DNA of 64,000 bases from Vigna angularis (GCF_016808095.1 NC_068976.1:9829001-9893000), one strand, 5' to 3'. Numbered from the stretch's first letter, positions 12,939 to 27,300 are shown. Notes: generated by a model not told the origin, from the sequence alone. Numbers and translations are program-made.

Positions 12939-15900
12939 AAACCAAACATGTACTTCAGAATAAATAAAAAGTCACTAGTTTGTTATCCTATATAAGAGAA
13001 GAGATTTAGTCCTCCATAAATATGTTGACAACCTCCATAAATTCCACTGAGGGAAAATGTGGCATTAAGAGATAAGAATAAGATGGAACGACATAGCCAA
13101 ACAACTTGCAACTACGAGTCCATACAATTTCTTCATGCTCCGACAGAATTCATTGTGGCTTTTTACTTTAACAATCCCATTCAACAACACAAGAAAATTC
13201 ACCCAAATTAGAAAATTTATTTCGTCAAGCATTGGAAGTTAGATCAAATGGTCACATTATAGTAATTGTTATTTATATTAAATAATCAAGGAAAATGCCT
13301 ACCAGTGACACTACGAAAATTAAAATCTGACAGTCCTTTTCCTGCAGAGTTCTGCCAAATTGCTTCCAAAGCAGGAATTATAGGATTGACATCAGTTCCC
13401 GGTGACAGGAAGCCTAATCTGGTGAAATCATTAGCCATTTCAGCATAATCCTCATTCACAGCGTGGACAACAGCATCAATTAAAATCTGTTTATTTTGCT
13501 GAAGAAATGGAAGCAGATCAACATGTTGTCAGCCACAAAAAAAGTATGAAAAGAATCAGACAAAATTCCATGCTCAAGATTATAATGAAAGCCATCCTAA
13601 AAGCAAAATATTTTCCATTTGCATAATAGATCCTTAAAGGGGAAGTGGAAAAGAAAATGAAAGAAGTAGGAAATAAGGATGTTTAAATTGACTGAAATAG
13701 TTATAGTAGACGTGATTGATGTAATAAAATAAATTTTTGGTATATATTTTAAATATTAATTTGTAAAATAAATTTTTAAAAATAATTTTATATAAAAATA
13801 ATTTTTAAAATATCAATTAGAGCTAAAATAAATTTTAAATTAAAATTAAAATTATTATCAAATCAAAAGTTATATTTCAAAAAAACAATTATTTATTTAT
13901 TTACTTATAATTTTTATTTTAATTATTTTTTTTATAATATATATACATATATATATATATGTGTGTATGAGTGTGTCTGAATAAAATATTAAATTATTTC
14001 ATTTTATTTATTATTGTAATGTTTTTATTCTAATTATTACTATACTATAGAAACATAAACTTATAAAAAATTAAATTATTTTATTTTAATTATTTATTTT
14101 ATAATACTATAAAAGTATAATAATAATAAAATATAATCAGAAAAAAAAAATTGACAGCGCAGAAAGTTTAAGGTTTGATATTCTTTTCGTTATTTGTTTT
14201 TTGCCCTTTCCCTCTAAATACGTCTTGGTGAACAGAAAATCAACCGAAGCAAACATAAGGTAAATGTGTACCCACTAGGGGTATGTGCAACAGTTCAGTT
14301 GGGCTCCATAAACATATTCTCACAAACCCTTCTCATGTAACCAAAAACAGAAGCATTGAAACTTGTCAAAATATAAAAACACCCTCATAAAAGGAATATC
14401 TATCAATATTGTGCACTACACATGTCAAAAGCCATAGGGAAAAGCACGTAGTTTATAGTTGTATTTGTACTTTATTAAGGTATAGGATGTTGCTAGGCAA
14501 GGATCTTCAATCGATTGCAACTTATGCTTCTGGGGTTAATTCATTTAAGTTTGAAGCACTCACAAGACAGAAATCAATCAATTAGTCCTGTTGTTACGTA
14601 ATGCAACAGTAGATATTAGAGCCGAAATTATTGCTTATTTTTCTTTCATGAAAGAATATTGAACGGGATTTATTAGACATAACGATGTATTTCATTGGTA
14701 GAGTATAGCATTCATTGTATTTTATTTTGCCTTCATAGAATAATATATAATCCCTTAACTTTCATCTTTCTCTCTCTCTAATATACATTTTACATTTATT
14801 AAAAAACGAAATCTGCAATAAAATCTGTTCTACTTGAAGGAAAGTTATTGACTTTCACGCGAAAGTTAAATCAGGATAAATTTGAGAACTATTAATTTCT
14901 TTCAAAGATATAACAAATCCATTATTTGTCCCGCATTCAAGTTAGACCTTTAAACAATGCAGCATAAAACTATGTATAGGGGGGCCCTAATCCTATAATG
15001 GAACAAAATCAAATGAAAAGGCACAGGCAGTATGAAAATCTTTTAAAAAATTTGGTAATTATATCATTAGCTACTTCACCTTAAAGGTCTTTCACTCTGC
15101 AAAATCAGATAATATAGCTCATGATGTTAAATTACTATTTTTAACTCAATATTCAAAGACAAGAAAAAAAATAAAAAAGGACTGTATGGAGGTCACTGTG
15201 GGGGAATGGGGGAAGTATAGAGAAAAGAAAATATTAACACGATTTTACAGCAGTTTTGCATCAAGACAAATGATATTCTTCTCTCACATCAGAGAAAGGT
15301 AAGGGAGATCATATTCATTACAAAAAAATAACATGTACAGGAAACATGTGGGTTTAAACTAACATGTATGACAGCTTTAGGCATTTGATGCAATGACAAA
15401 CATTATCAGAGATGAACAATAAACAACGGCATGGTTTATTACTCCACCTACTTTTGTGTGACCTAAATCCACACTCGTGTTATGGATGAATGCAACTAAA
15501 CATTTCATTATATGCCATTATTTTGTAGCACACCAAAACAGTAATTGACTGATCAGAGAGTGAAAAAAGTAATGGTCATTGCCCTACATGCTTGCCATAT
15601 GAAGAATTACCTGACTGAGAACAGCGACATTGCCAAAGTCCACATATGCAATTCGCCCATCACGCATGGCAAAAATATTTCCAGGGTGAGGGTCTCCATG
15701 AAATAGTCCAAATTCCAACAATTGTCGTAGGGCAGCACTCACTCCAATTGTTAAAAATCCATCTACATCAATACCAGCTTCTTTGATAGCCTGATTCACG
15801 GGAGAATTATTATCCACGAGACAACAAACGATGCTACTTCAAAAAGATACAACATATAGTATTATCATCCCTAATCCAAATAAACAAACCTGTGGATTGG

Positions 15901-18900
15901 TGCACCTGATACCATCAATCCATTCCATTACCAGTACACGAGGACCAGAAAATTGTTTGTAAACCCTGGGAATTTTGACAGTAGGGTCATTTTTAAAATT
16001 CTCCAGGAAGTCTTCAAGATTTCGGGCCTCCTGAAATAGATAGAGAACTCGGTAAATTTGTCTAGAACAAATACAAAAGTGAAAGACACTAAAAATGCCA
16101 AGACACACATATTGGGTGCATTGATGAGTTCAAAGCACCCCATTAAACTACCATGACAAACTCAAGGCAGTACATAAAGTTACCAGGGTGTAATCAAGCT
16201 CTTCCAAAAGCTTTTCACCAAATTCATCAACAATCAGCTCAGCATTACATCCCAGCTTCTGTATACTGATGCCATTTAAGAATGAAGCCAGAGTGCGGAA
16301 TAAGAAAAGATCTCGATATATAATGGGCTCTATCCCAGGCCTCTGAACCTGCAAGAACATAAATGTCTTCAGAAGTTGATTTAATATTGATCTAAAACTT
16401 CATGTTTTCCCCTTCGTTTATATTTTAGCAATACACTTGAGCACTTTAATTATAAAACCCATATAAATATTTCAGTTAAAGCCATATTTGACAACAGAAA
16501 TTAATAAAATACGAAAACAAGAGGAAACTCAAGAAGAAAAAGTCATAAATCATACATCACTAATTGCTAAATATTGACAAAGAGTCAAATACAATTGAAA
16601 ATTAAAAAGAAAGAAATAAAGTCTACTGGTTGGGAAAAGTATGGACAAAAACAATGAATCAACCCAACAAAATAAACATGTAAAACTGTTGTAAACACAA
16701 TGTTTTTAGCACAGAATTCAGGTCACAGCAGGAAATTAAAGTGTTATAACGTAAAGGCAATGGCTTAGATGCAGCAAAAAGAAGATTAGCAAAATAATTT
16801 AGCGGATAATTTGAAAACTATTAGCTGATCAAACAATTTACATTAAAACTGAGTTATAATGCAAGGTGAGAAAAACAAAAACCTTGATAGCAACATCTTC
16901 ACCAGTGGCACGCAATGTTGCTCGGTAAACTTGACCTAAACTTGCAGCTGCTATTGTCTCTGATGAGATTTTGCTGAAAACAGCTTCAAGGGGTTGACCC
17001 AGATCCTCCTCTATGATTCTGAAGGCAATCTAGGACATTTTTAGGTCATTCATCAGAATTATAATGTCCAAGTGACTATGGTATCTAAATGCTTAGCATA
17101 AATAAAATTAGAAAATACAGTTGATGCACAGTGGTAACTTTTACTTGATTGGGAAATGAAGGAACATCATCTTGAAGGATGCAGAGTTCATTCATATAAT
17201 CTTCTCGAATGATATCTGGCCTGTTTGCAAGGACCTGTCAAACAAACGATATCAACTACCTAAACTAACCCTTGCTGGCATGAGAACAAAACTAAGAAAC
17301 ACACCTGACCAGCTTTAATGAAGGAAGGCCCCAGATCACACAAGAGGTTCCTAAGCTGTCGAGCACGATATGGAACAACCTCTTCATCCCTTCCAACCAA
17401 GAAATCATACACCAAATTAGACCAGTACAAGCCCAGATTCCAAACTATCTCCACTCCCCGCAACATAAGTGACAAAGTGGATCCTCTTGATTCCAACACA
17501 TTATTCCTCACCTATAAACCACAAGGAAAATGTCATCAAATTTAAGTACCTTTAAATTAGAAATAATCATCCAGCATACTGGCATGCTTTTTTTTTTCTC
17601 TGGCTTCGAAAAGCTACCATCCCTCTGCAAAACGGGATACTGAACCCCATTTATGACAAAACCTATGTCCATTTTATAGTAGCATGCATAACATACTTGT
17701 CAGTTGTCATGCAGATATCTGAAGTTTAACATCTTATGCCATACAGTATAGTCTAAAATAAATTACTTTAACACCTGCTAAGTTAGGCAAATACCCCTTT
17801 TATTTGGATTTGTATTCTCAAACAATGTTTTAAATCCCAAATAGCAGCGGGCAGCAGCTGCTCCGAAAACACACACTGAATTATTTTATAATTTACATAT
17901 TGTATAATATATACATAAAAATTCCAAAAAATGACAAAAGTTACTTAAAAACATTTGTTATTAACAATAAAAAGTCATAGGTGTCTCAAACAATACATAC
18001 AAGGAAATGCCAGTAAAAGTCAAATACAAGATTCTTAGATAGGAAATATAAGTCATAATCTTCAAATCCAAGTCCTCTTTATCAATTTCATTATCATTTA
18101 CTTCTATAATATTTCAATTTTGGAAATTAAAATCCCAAAATAGGCTTCCAAAAAAACCCTGATGTCCCTGTTCTGAGGTATTTCTTGGAATCAATACATG
18201 GTACCACTACACTAAAACGCTATGCTACAGAAGCCCCTGTAGTGGGCAGGGCCAACTCTGCACCTCTATATGCGTTATTTAAAACCTTGTTCTAAAAAGA
18301 ATGAAAAAGGGTGTAATTAATAGGGAAAACAGGTGCAAAGTTGACATTCATATGGATAAGATAAATAGATAATAAGAATCCACCCCGTTGATTAGGGGTT
18401 GTCATTTCCGCTTTATAACGTGCCCTTTAACCATCTAAATCCAAGGCCTCAGGGCACTAAAATAAAACAATTCTGTCTAGCACCCAAACAACTAAACTAA
18501 AAACTTTTACAAAATGCAAAAGGTATGCAGAGGCATCACTATCAGAAGGGAGATCCCAACGAAGCTAGCACCTCCAACTCTATGAATCATGGCATTAAAT
18601 AAGCATTCCTAAAATTAGGTTACTTTGAACCAGTTGCAACTGATTCCTGGACTGTAACTGATTATAAAGGGTCACTCGTCCAAAGACACAAATGTAATTT
18701 AAGCGTCGCATACATTGAGTAATAGATGCACGCGTCCATTTAAATTCTAAAATTACAAAAAAAAATACCCTAAGAAATAATCATGACAGTATTTTATCAC
18801 ATGACCTTACCAAACAGTTTAAATTCATGAAGTTATGAAAAATAAGACGAGCAATGACAGATTTTTAATAACTTTACTGCTATATTTTTGTGACTAATTA

Positions 18901-19852
18901 AACATGTGTTGGTAAGTTGGATGACAATGTTGATTGCTAACATGGCTAAATATTGTATAGGGAGCAACTTTTGGAATTGAGTTAAACTCAAATCAAAATA
19001 ATTAAGATAGTCTCAGTGGTTAGTGTTAGGCCTATCAGAACAACCGTTATTAACTCGTAATTGGACCACATACACATGTCTAGTCTTGCAAACTTCACGA
19101 TAAAAATGTCCGGTACCGAGCATGAAAATCCCACATTAACCAGTTCAACTCCTGGACTAGGTTTTAAAATTGAATCAGGTCAAACCCAAATTATAAAAGA
19201 CTGGTTTAATGAATAGACGAGATACAACCCAAGTTGCAAATGAAACAAAAAAGGCGGAATCAGCGATGCGTGCCATAGATGCTTCAAAACTAAAGGCATG
19301 TCTGGAGACCAATTTGATCATGTTGAAAGGAAGTTTTAGGCTATGTTCGGATTAAAGTTTGAAAAATACATTTACAAATTCAAATGCAGCAAATGAAGGA
19401 GAAATGAGTTAATTTGAGAGTACATAAAATACGGCTGCAGTCTCCCGACTTTAATTCAAACATGCACCTAAACTTTCCAGCGATGACACGGGTTTAGTTC
19501 ATCCTAACTGATATCCAAACACACTAAAACGACGACGAGACACTTAAAACACATGCACAGAGAGAGAGGCTTAATGCGTACGTACGATCTCGGGCGAGTA
19601 CTTGCGGAAAGGGATGCAGACGCCACGCTCGATATCGAGCTGCTCCAGCGCAGTGTTGGTCACTCCCTGAAGCGCCCTCGAAACGGCGCCGTTCGTCGCG
19701 GCGGAACTCGAAATCCGCACGCGCCGCGCCCTTTTCGTCCGCTGAAGCGCAGATGAAGCAGACAAATTCAAGGTTCGCGGCAGCAAGAGCAGAGTGTCGC
19801 GACGAAGAAGGTGGGGAACCGTGCACGAGGAGCTCGCGTAGATGGAATCCAT
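9871..19852 (-). CDS. ABC1K6: Chloroplast ABC1 atypical protein kinase (ABC1K6-like), 14 exons, 658 aa
   Basis: Exons from the ATG: 19586-19852, 17305-17511, 17145-17234, 16883-17029, 16184-16348, 15890-16030, 15611-15790, 13303-13498, 12572-12699, 12243-12314, 10735-10847, 10488-10635, 10334-10403, 9871-9923. They total 1977 bp and end in TAG, with GT-AG borders and matching phases throughout. Residues 1 to about 50 are Ser/Arg-rich, a likely plastid transit peptide. The ABC1 core follows: KxGQ (FIKAGQ, 153-158), Ala-rich AAAS loop (215-218), VAIK lysine 237, EELDY (about 286-290), VMEWIDG (326-332), HGDPHPGN (370-377) and DFG (390-392). ABC1 kinases bind ATP atypically; plant plastid members sit on plastoglobules or thylakoids and affect prenylquinone metabolism. 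All catalytic motifs look intact. ABC1K6 is the closest family member I recall; the paralogue number is less certain than the family. Confidence 0.93.
11012..11470 (-). repeat. Imperfect tandem duplication (about 229 bp x 2) in an ABC1K intron
   Basis: Copy one is 11012-11240 and copy two 11241-11470. They share blocks such as aaaatttcacatag, gtagcagag, aaaatggacagaactt and attgtattaacatttaaa in the same order. Both lie inside the intron between the exons at 10735-10847 and 12243-12314. Confidence 0.75.
12872..12935. repeat. (TA)n microsatellite in an ABC1K intron
   Basis: About 64 bases of uninterrupted TA dinucleotides in the intron before the exon at 12572-12699. Confidence 0.95.
13499..15610 (-). 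other. Long intron 7 of the ABC1K gene
   Basis: This 2.1-kb intron is AT-rich, with a particularly A/T-dense block at 13730-14160. I see no transposon borders or coding similarity in it. The flanking exons splice in phase 0 (CTCAGTCAG|gtaatt ... ag|CAAAATAAA). Confidence 0.8.
17512..19585 (-). other. Long intron 1 of the ABC1K gene
   Basis: A 2.07-kb phase-0 intron separates the transit-peptide exon from the kinase-proper exons. It starts gtacgtacg and ends ttatag. No conserved coding or intact mobile element was recognised inside. Confidence 0.8.
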
Positions 19853-20054
19853 GGATGAGGGAAATTGAAACCCTAAATCGAATCTGAAATCCTTAAATTT
19901 GGAGCATTTGCAAGTGATCAGAGAGTTGAGATTTCAGAGTCAATGAAGAACCGAATTGAGCTCTGAAACGTTGGTTTTCCATTAAAATACGCATGTATCA
20001 AGAGAATGTGGTGTTGCCAAGAAGAGAACAAAAACACTTTGAGAGCTGTGTGGT

Positions 20055-20062
20055 CCACGTGG
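20055..20062. promoter_or_regulatory. Perfect G-box (CCACGTGG) upstream of the ABC1K gene
   Basis: A palindromic CCACGTGG core lies about 205 bases upstream of the ABC1K start codon. G-boxes bind bZIP and bHLH factors in light- and ABA-responsive promoters, which would suit a plastid protein; the functional link is inference. Confidence 0.4.
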
Positions 20063-20749
20063 CACAACCAAACACAACCACATCCACCATTTTTTTCTTT
20101 GAAGGGAAAGTGTAAATTTATGTGGACACTTTTTGAGCTGAGTTGGCTACTTATCTCGCTATATTTTTTAGTTTTGATCATTTTCATTTATGTAACTAGT
20201 GGGATAAGGAAGGTGATAAAACTAGGTCACCGCAATGGTCTTCTTGGATTAGATTTGGATCCGAACTTATCAACCTTTTATAATATATGTGTGGGTTATT
20301 CAAATTTGACTTTTAGAAGACCAATATTTAAAATAATAATATTTTTTTAAAATTAAAATAAATTAAATAACTTAACATAATTCGGTAAAATATTCAAAAA
20401 CAAATTATTATACTAAAAATAAAATTTAAACGTTTTGAATAACTTAATTTGTAAAATTTAATAATTAAAATAACTATATAACCCTTACAAACTACTAGAG
20501 ATTAAGACTTTAAAAGTTTAACTAGATTTTCTAAGATATTCTCAATCTAACATCAAAGTTGTAGCCTGGTAGCTACTTGATTTCATCTATAAGAAGTATG
20601 GTTACATATATTTGTATTTAATTATCAGTTTGTTTGCAATTTAAAATTTGCATAATAATAAGAAGACACCATTATGAAAAAAAAAGGAGAAAGATGAAAA
20701 AGATATATTCTTTTATAGACAAAAACAAACTTATGATAACGTTTTCTAT

Positions 20750-22174
20750 ACTATATTGTGTGATGAACAAAGTTTTATAAACATCGTCTAATGAAAAAAA
20801 AGTATATTTATTAAAGAATCATCTAATAGATTATATGTGTAACAAATAGTGTTTCACAAACTGCGTACAAACGTCTAAACAGCCAACGTCTTACAAGACA
20901 ATGTTTTACAAACAGAAGCATTTATCTCATTATTAACACTGAATCTTAAAAGTATGTTTTATTCAAAACAATGTTAATTTAAACAAGCATCTCACAAAAT
21001 GTATCGTCTAACAAAAGTTCGCTAAACACTGCATATCTCAATTAGCTTTTGATAAATCCTCTAATGTTTTACACCATTTGATGATCATATGTTTTTTTTT
21101 TCTAAATGATGCATTTATTAATGAGTTGATAAATGATAAAATATTTTGAATATGCAATACAACTAAACGTTCATTAACGTTCAAAATATTTAATGCATGT
21201 ACGATAAAGTGTTTTGATACTTGTATACCTTGTTCTTGATATTTGTGCATAACACAAAAAGTACAAGACTTTATCAGAATCACTACACCTAAAAAAAGAC
21301 GTTGAGAGATATGAAGAACATTCTATGAATGTTTCCCTTGAAGACCTTTGCTTTGACGTATCATACAAGCTACGTTTTGACAAAACTTATGGTAAAGCAT
21401 TGTACCTCTGCAAAGTAGACTTGAGTGTGATTTCTCACCTAAAAATGCTAACAGCTCTACATGAAATCAACCTCCGTTAACGATAATCTCTTAAAAAAAG
21501 CTATAAATATATGAAACCTTGAAGAGAAGAAAAGAAAGATAGTAGAGAGACAGTTTGAACTCTAAAACAAACTTGATGTTAGTCTGCTCTTATATCATCT
21601 GAATCCATATTCTCTAAAAGAGAAAATCCTTAACAATATCATTGATTTCATTATATTGATTTTACACTCTCTTTGAGAGTTACCAATATGTATATGCTTA
21701 TAACACTGATTATGTTATACATTCTGAAGAAAATTAAAACAAATGGTGTTTAACTCAGTTGAGTTAAACAATCTAGACAGTTTGTCTATGGTTGAACAAA
21801 AAGTGGTTAGAATACTTGTATACTAAAAGTGGTTAAACTTGGACTAGTCGTATTGACTAGGTGAACCAGGAGTGGTGCTAATACTCGTTGTAAACCTAGA
21901 GAAGTAAAACTCATGTAATCTTCATAAAGATTAATGGAACCCCTTATGAGTTCTTAAGGGAGAACTAGACGTAGCTCAGGTTGAGTGAATTGGTATAAAA
22001 TCTATGTTTTATTACTTTGCATTTTAAAAACATTTTCCTTTAAACACCCTTCATAAAAACCAACGTCTAAACATCTTATTTAAATCATCTATCTTTTGAG
22101 AATCTATTAGACATTGCTTTGTGAAAAGTTTTAAGACATTATTCACCTCTCTCTAGAGTTTTTCTGTGATTTCA
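20750..22174 (+). repeat. 5' LTR/leader of a Ty1/copia remnant (left border uncertain)
   Basis: The stretch ends with an attcacctctctctagag segment and ttca, just before a TGGTATTAGAGC primer site, the usual layout at the LTR-leader boundary of plant copia elements. Words such as cgtctaa recur through it. No second LTR is available for comparison, so the left edge is only an estimate. Confidence 0.35.
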
Positions 22175-22176
22175 GG

Positions 22177-22188
22177 TGGTATTAGAGC
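22177..22188 (+). other. Copia primer binding site (TGGTATTAGAGC)
   Basis: One mismatch from the canonical TGGTATCAGAGC, followed 38 bases later by the gag start codon. It supports a plus-strand copia element. Confidence 0.65.
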
Positions 22189-22225
22189 TAACCTCAAGGG
22201 TTAGTTCTGAATAGGACTTGATAAA

Positions 22226-24350
22226 ATGATCCAGATCGCAATGGAAAGTGAAGGACATGTCATCAATCATCCTCCTCTATTAAGGAAAGAAAAATTCCAT
22301 CTTTGGAAACAAAGAATGATTACATTCCTTGAATCATGTCATGTTGACATGTGGAATATTGTGAAAGATGAAAATTTCATACCTCTAAATAGAGAAAGAA
22401 TGGCCACAACCAGAAGCTCTTGTTCAAAAGATCAAAAACCAAGGAATCTCCTGAACTTCAAAGCCAAAAATATTCTAATGTGTGCTTTATGTGAAGATAT
22501 CTATGAAGAGATACAATAATGCAAAAGTGTTAAAGATGTGTTGGATGCACTGTTTGCCACGTATGAGGAAGATAAAAGGAACAAAGCAGATAAGGCAGTA
22601 AGCATCTTAGAATATCCAAGCTCATATGAAGATGAAGTTAAAGAAGTCAATATATGCCTAATGGTTGATCCAACGTGTGATACGTCAGACGACTCCACTA
22701 GTACAAAAATCACGTATAACGTCGAATATTTTGGACTTTTAACGGCAAAATCGCGAACGACTTCATATCAGTCGACATTAAATTGATGTCGACTTTAAAA
22801 AATTTGACGTTAAATTAACGTCGAATTTTCTCAATATAGGACGTTAACGTCGAATTTTGTCAATATTTGACGTTAATCATTTTTTTTAATTAATTGTGAT
22901 CCTCTTTTACAACTCTACGAAACCTGAAAAGTAGAAAAACAATAAATTTCAATTTTTGGTATTTTATAAAGCATGAACTATGAACATGTAGTGTAGTATT
23001 AACAACAAACAATAATAACCAACAACAAACAAGTTCAATCAAACAACAACAAACAAGTTCAACCAAACAACAACAACAAACAAGTTCAACAAAAAAACAA
23101 CAACAAACAAGTTCAATACATAAGTTCTTCAAAACGAAAACGAAAACTAACTTTCAAAAGGTGAGTTCATTGGAATAAAGTTTCGTCACCAGTGAAAGAG
23201 AAAGTAGAATGCGCCTATGAAGGACAAGATCACGAAAATAATCGGTTAAAACAAAAAAAGTCATACATAAAGTAGTTAATTAACATGCATTTGTATCAAA
23301 TGAAAGAAAAATTACATGTGATGCTCGTCAAATTTCGTTCGAGAAAAATTTGAGAAGAGAAGAGGGTATCGCGCGCTAAGATAAAGTGAATGAATTTTCA
23401 ATCTCTCGCTCAAATTTTTATTGAATTCACTAACCTTTTGACGTCGAATTTAAAGGGCATTCGACGTTTTATATCATTTTACGTCGAATTACAATTATAA
23501 ACGACGTTTAATAATTGCATTTATTTACAAAAATTTCACCGCTCATTTTTAACGTTGGTTATTCAATGGTTGGACGTTGAACGCATGATGTTATACGCTG
23601 TTTTTGTACTAGTGCTCTGATGATGGAGTAGACTTTAATGATATCCAGTCTATTATTAAAGCATATGACAAATTAATGTTTAACTCTTCTAAGTTAGCTA
23701 ATGTATATCAAAAATTGAGAAAACAAGATAAAAATGTGTCAAAGGAAAACAACATTTTGAAAATTGATTTAATATCGTCAAAAGACGATATGATGTGTTT
23801 ACGAGTAACTTAGAAGGAAGATTTAATGTTTTAAAGCTAGAAAATAAAAATCTCATTTTAGACAATGAAAAAGCTTAAAGAAAACACTAAACGTGTTGAA
23901 CAACTTCAGCAAAACAAATGACGCTTTAATCAAAGTGTTAAACAAAACCTATAAAGGAAACAAATGTTTAAAGGTATTAATAAACAATAGCAAATGTCCT
24001 TTGGATAAAATAAGATTATGATTTAACGAAATAAACTTGTTGATCAATTGTGTTTATCAAAATTTATTAAATTTGTTAAGGCTGAGAAGGAAACTTTCAA
24101 TGATAAGTCCAATTCTGAAAAGAAAAGGAAAAACAAAAGTAACAAGGTGGATCCAACTATAGATGGGTATCAAAGAAAAAAATTATCTCTCTTGCAAATT
24201 TAATGGAGGATAAAAGATAAACTCTTATCATGATGCCAAGACAATGGATATTGACTTATCACAAAGGGAGAAAGGTTTATATCCTAAGACTTGAGGAAGA
24301 AAAAAGAAAGAACCAACAAGATTCGAGGAAGACCACAAGAGAATAGGCAC
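22226..24350 (+). pseudogene. Ty1/copia gag remnant, split by a CACTA insertion
   Basis: The first part, 22226-22519, begins MIQIAMESEGHVINHPPLL and continues with KFHLWKQRMITFLES and WNIVKDENFIP, matching copia gag polyproteins (the W-K-x-x-M-x-x-F/h-L core). A stop at 22517-22519 interrupts it, then the frame resumes with CKSVKDVLDALFATYEEDKR. At 22695 a CACTA element intervenes. The gag frame picks up again at 23618 (DDGVDFNDIQSIIKAYDK) and decays through several stops into Lys-rich sequence towards 24350. No protease, integrase or reverse transcriptase was seen, so the element is truncated and dead. Confidence 0.7.
22696..23614. mobile_element. Non-autonomous CACTA (En/Spm-type) DNA transposon, 919 bp
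   Basis: The left end reads CACTAGTACAAAAA and the right end is its exact inverse, TTTTTGTACTAGTG. Both are flanked by the 3-bp direct repeat CTC (22693-22695 and 23615-23617), the target duplication size of CACTA elements. Subterminal regions carry many direct and inverted copies of ACGTCGAA and GACGTT, the expected transposase-binding arrays. The interior holds about four copies of a caacaacaaacaagttcaa unit (23020-23120) and no transposase. It lies inside the copia gag and is therefore younger than it. Confidence 0.92.
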
Positions 24351-27300
24351 TAGAAAGATAAGTATAAACATCCTTCCATTTATTGATCACACGTAACATC
24401 TAACATAAAATATCATAAGACATATCATCTAATGATATCATGCTTAATTGTATGGTCTGAGACACATCGTTTGAAGATACACCACATTGCATGCATAACA
24501 TATAAGGAATATTGTCAAAGAAATCATAATGTTACATTGTCTAAGATAAATCGTCTATGGACATTGCAATCATGCATAAGGTCATATGTACAAGGTCCAA
24601 CTAGGTGGCCCATTAAAGATCATATAGGAAAAGCATAAATTCAAAATTGACATGTTAGCATAACCATACATGCCACATTTAATATACCATGATTACTCTT
24701 AAAACCTTGACTATTCGAATTCCAAGAAACCACATTTATTCATTACGCAAATATCCGCCAAAAAAACTAAAAGTCTTTGTGCCCTTAAAGTTATCTCTGA
24801 AATCATGTGCCCTCTTACTCTCACTTCCAAGTATTGTCCCTCAGAACCTTGAAAGCTCTCAAACTTCCAAAAACACTTACCTTCTACCATGATCACCAAT
24901 CTGAACTAAGAAGTTTCCATCATCATTGAAGATGTTTATGATGTTGCTTGCAGAGTCTCAATTGTTGGTCCAACAAAAGACAAATCAACAAGGCTCTACC
25001 TTTAACACTAGGTTAATCTTCAAGAGCTTAAGAGTATGGTTATGATGTTCTCACTGTGGCATCCACAACTACTTTGATTGGGATACCCACCTGCTGACAG
25101 AGTTGGTCGTACCATTTTGGAACAACTTGTAATTTCAACCGAATGACCTTGTCTCGAAGGTCATTAAACAAGAGGTTATGGTCAATCTCCAAACTATTGT
25201 TGTTGCCAAACAATTATGCTCCTTAATTGCTTAAAATGTTAGAAAGCTCTATAATTAGTTTTCAAAATTCAATTAAAATAATTGATTATATGTTTCAAAC
25301 AATCAATAAAAGCGTAATTTTTTATTTTAAATAAGTGTTTTAAAAACTTTATAAATAAACATTCAGTCTCAATCTTTGGAGTAATTTTGCAATTATTTTG
25401 ACTGAATTATATTAAATTTAACAAAGTTGTTTCATATTTTCAAAAATATTTTCTAGCTTCAAATAATCAAAGTTGTGTTGAGATATAAAATCTTTATGAT
25501 TATTTCTATTGTCTTGACAAACTCTTTTTGATTTGTTATCATTTATTTGTTTCAATGTTATCTTGTGGTAGTTGTATTAAGAATTGATAAATCATATATA
25601 TTTTTTAAAAGTTGATGGAGGCTGATATCTTTTTGAAAATGATATCTTCTTGGGTGTTTCAACATTCAACATTGATTGTTGTATTGTTGTATTGAATTTG
25701 TAATTATTGTTTGCTTTTTACAAACTCAATTTGATAGTAGAACAATTTTTTCAAGAGTGAGAAACTAAGGATTAAATATCAATACTTTGTGCAATATTTT
25801 CTATTATTATCAAAAAGATACATCAATACTAAGTCTATTATCAAAAGACACATTAATTATTGATTGTATTCATTTTGTAGCATTTTTTCTCATACAAAGT
25901 AATTTGGTTTTTTTTAACGAAAATGAATTAAAAACATAAAACAAAGATTGAAAAATATAAAATAAGAAGATAAAAAAGTCAATTTACAAATTGAAGCTCC
26001 ATACAATTCATCTTATCATAATTATCTACAAATTTAGATATAAATTGAAACAATTAACCAATTAAATTAATCAAATTAAAATATCATTTAATCTATTTTT
26101 TACCTAATTATGAAATCAATATTCAATTGATTTCTAAAAATAAACAAATTAGATTACAATCTCATAGCATCAATTGATTGATGCAAATTTTAATCTGATT
26201 TGTATATCTTGAATTCATAAATTAGTTTTCAGTAATTACTTTTCCATATATAAAGAAATAATATCACAACAAAAGACAGAAAATGGAATAACAATTCTAA
26301 ATTTGAGAGAAAAGGAAAGAAAAAAAAACAACTTTTAAAATTATAAAATTAAACAAATGATTTATGTCTAAATGTTTAGAGTACATTTAGGCTGTATATG
26401 ACATAAGCCTATAGAAGGAATCTAATGAAGTCCATAACTTCAAATACAAAACTTCACCTTAATACAAGAAAAATCAAACACATATAAGTTATTTTATAGA
26501 AATTCAACAAATTTGTCTAAACTTCCAAAATTTATAAACGAGACTTCAAATCCAATAACTAATATATTCATTTTCAATCCTTTAAAAATGTAGATTTCAA
26601 TGTAACTAAAACCAACAAATAAAATAACATCTAAAAATAATAATTAAGACAACATTTATCTGGCTCAAAAAATATGTTAAATAACATTGCTCGTCTATTT
26701 AACACTATTCACCTGATATGGTTAATAATGTTTAAAAATATATTTGTTAGCTTAATTATAGTATATTAACAAAATATGTGATAAAATATTAGTAGTTTGA
26801 TTATATTTTATATATTCTTAATATTATATATCAACATAATATAATATATTTTATTAGTTTATATTATCTTTTTTATTACTAAGTATAGGATATATCATAA
26901 GTTATTATTATTATTATTATTATTATTATTGATATTATGATTTTTTTTAAGTGATGTCTTAAGGACTTATAAACATTATAAATACATGTTATTTTTTTAA
27001 GGAATAATATTCATTTTCATACACTCGTATAGACTCAAACTTTTTTATTAATTTGTAAATTAGAGAATTTTTTGTAAATGAATATTTTGTTTATGTTTCG
27101 ATAATTAAGAACATTCATGAAAATTTTCAAACCATTCAAATCTTGTCACAAATTAAAAATAATTATATTCAATTCAATTTATTATAACTAAAATAAAATT
27201 GATTTATATTAATTATTTTAAATAATATTTAAAAGATATTGATGTGAACTTTATTAAATATCCTTTTCATAATAAACAAGTCACTTTAGAAAAGGAGTTA

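Noticed and set aside
23020..23120. Regular short repeats resembling a CRISPR-like array
   Set aside because: These are adjacent caacaacaaacaagttcaa copies without unique spacers, inside a plant CACTA element.
24432..24899. Several 60-70 codon frames on both strands
   Set aside because: No similarity, mixed frames; probably decayed retroelement DNA.
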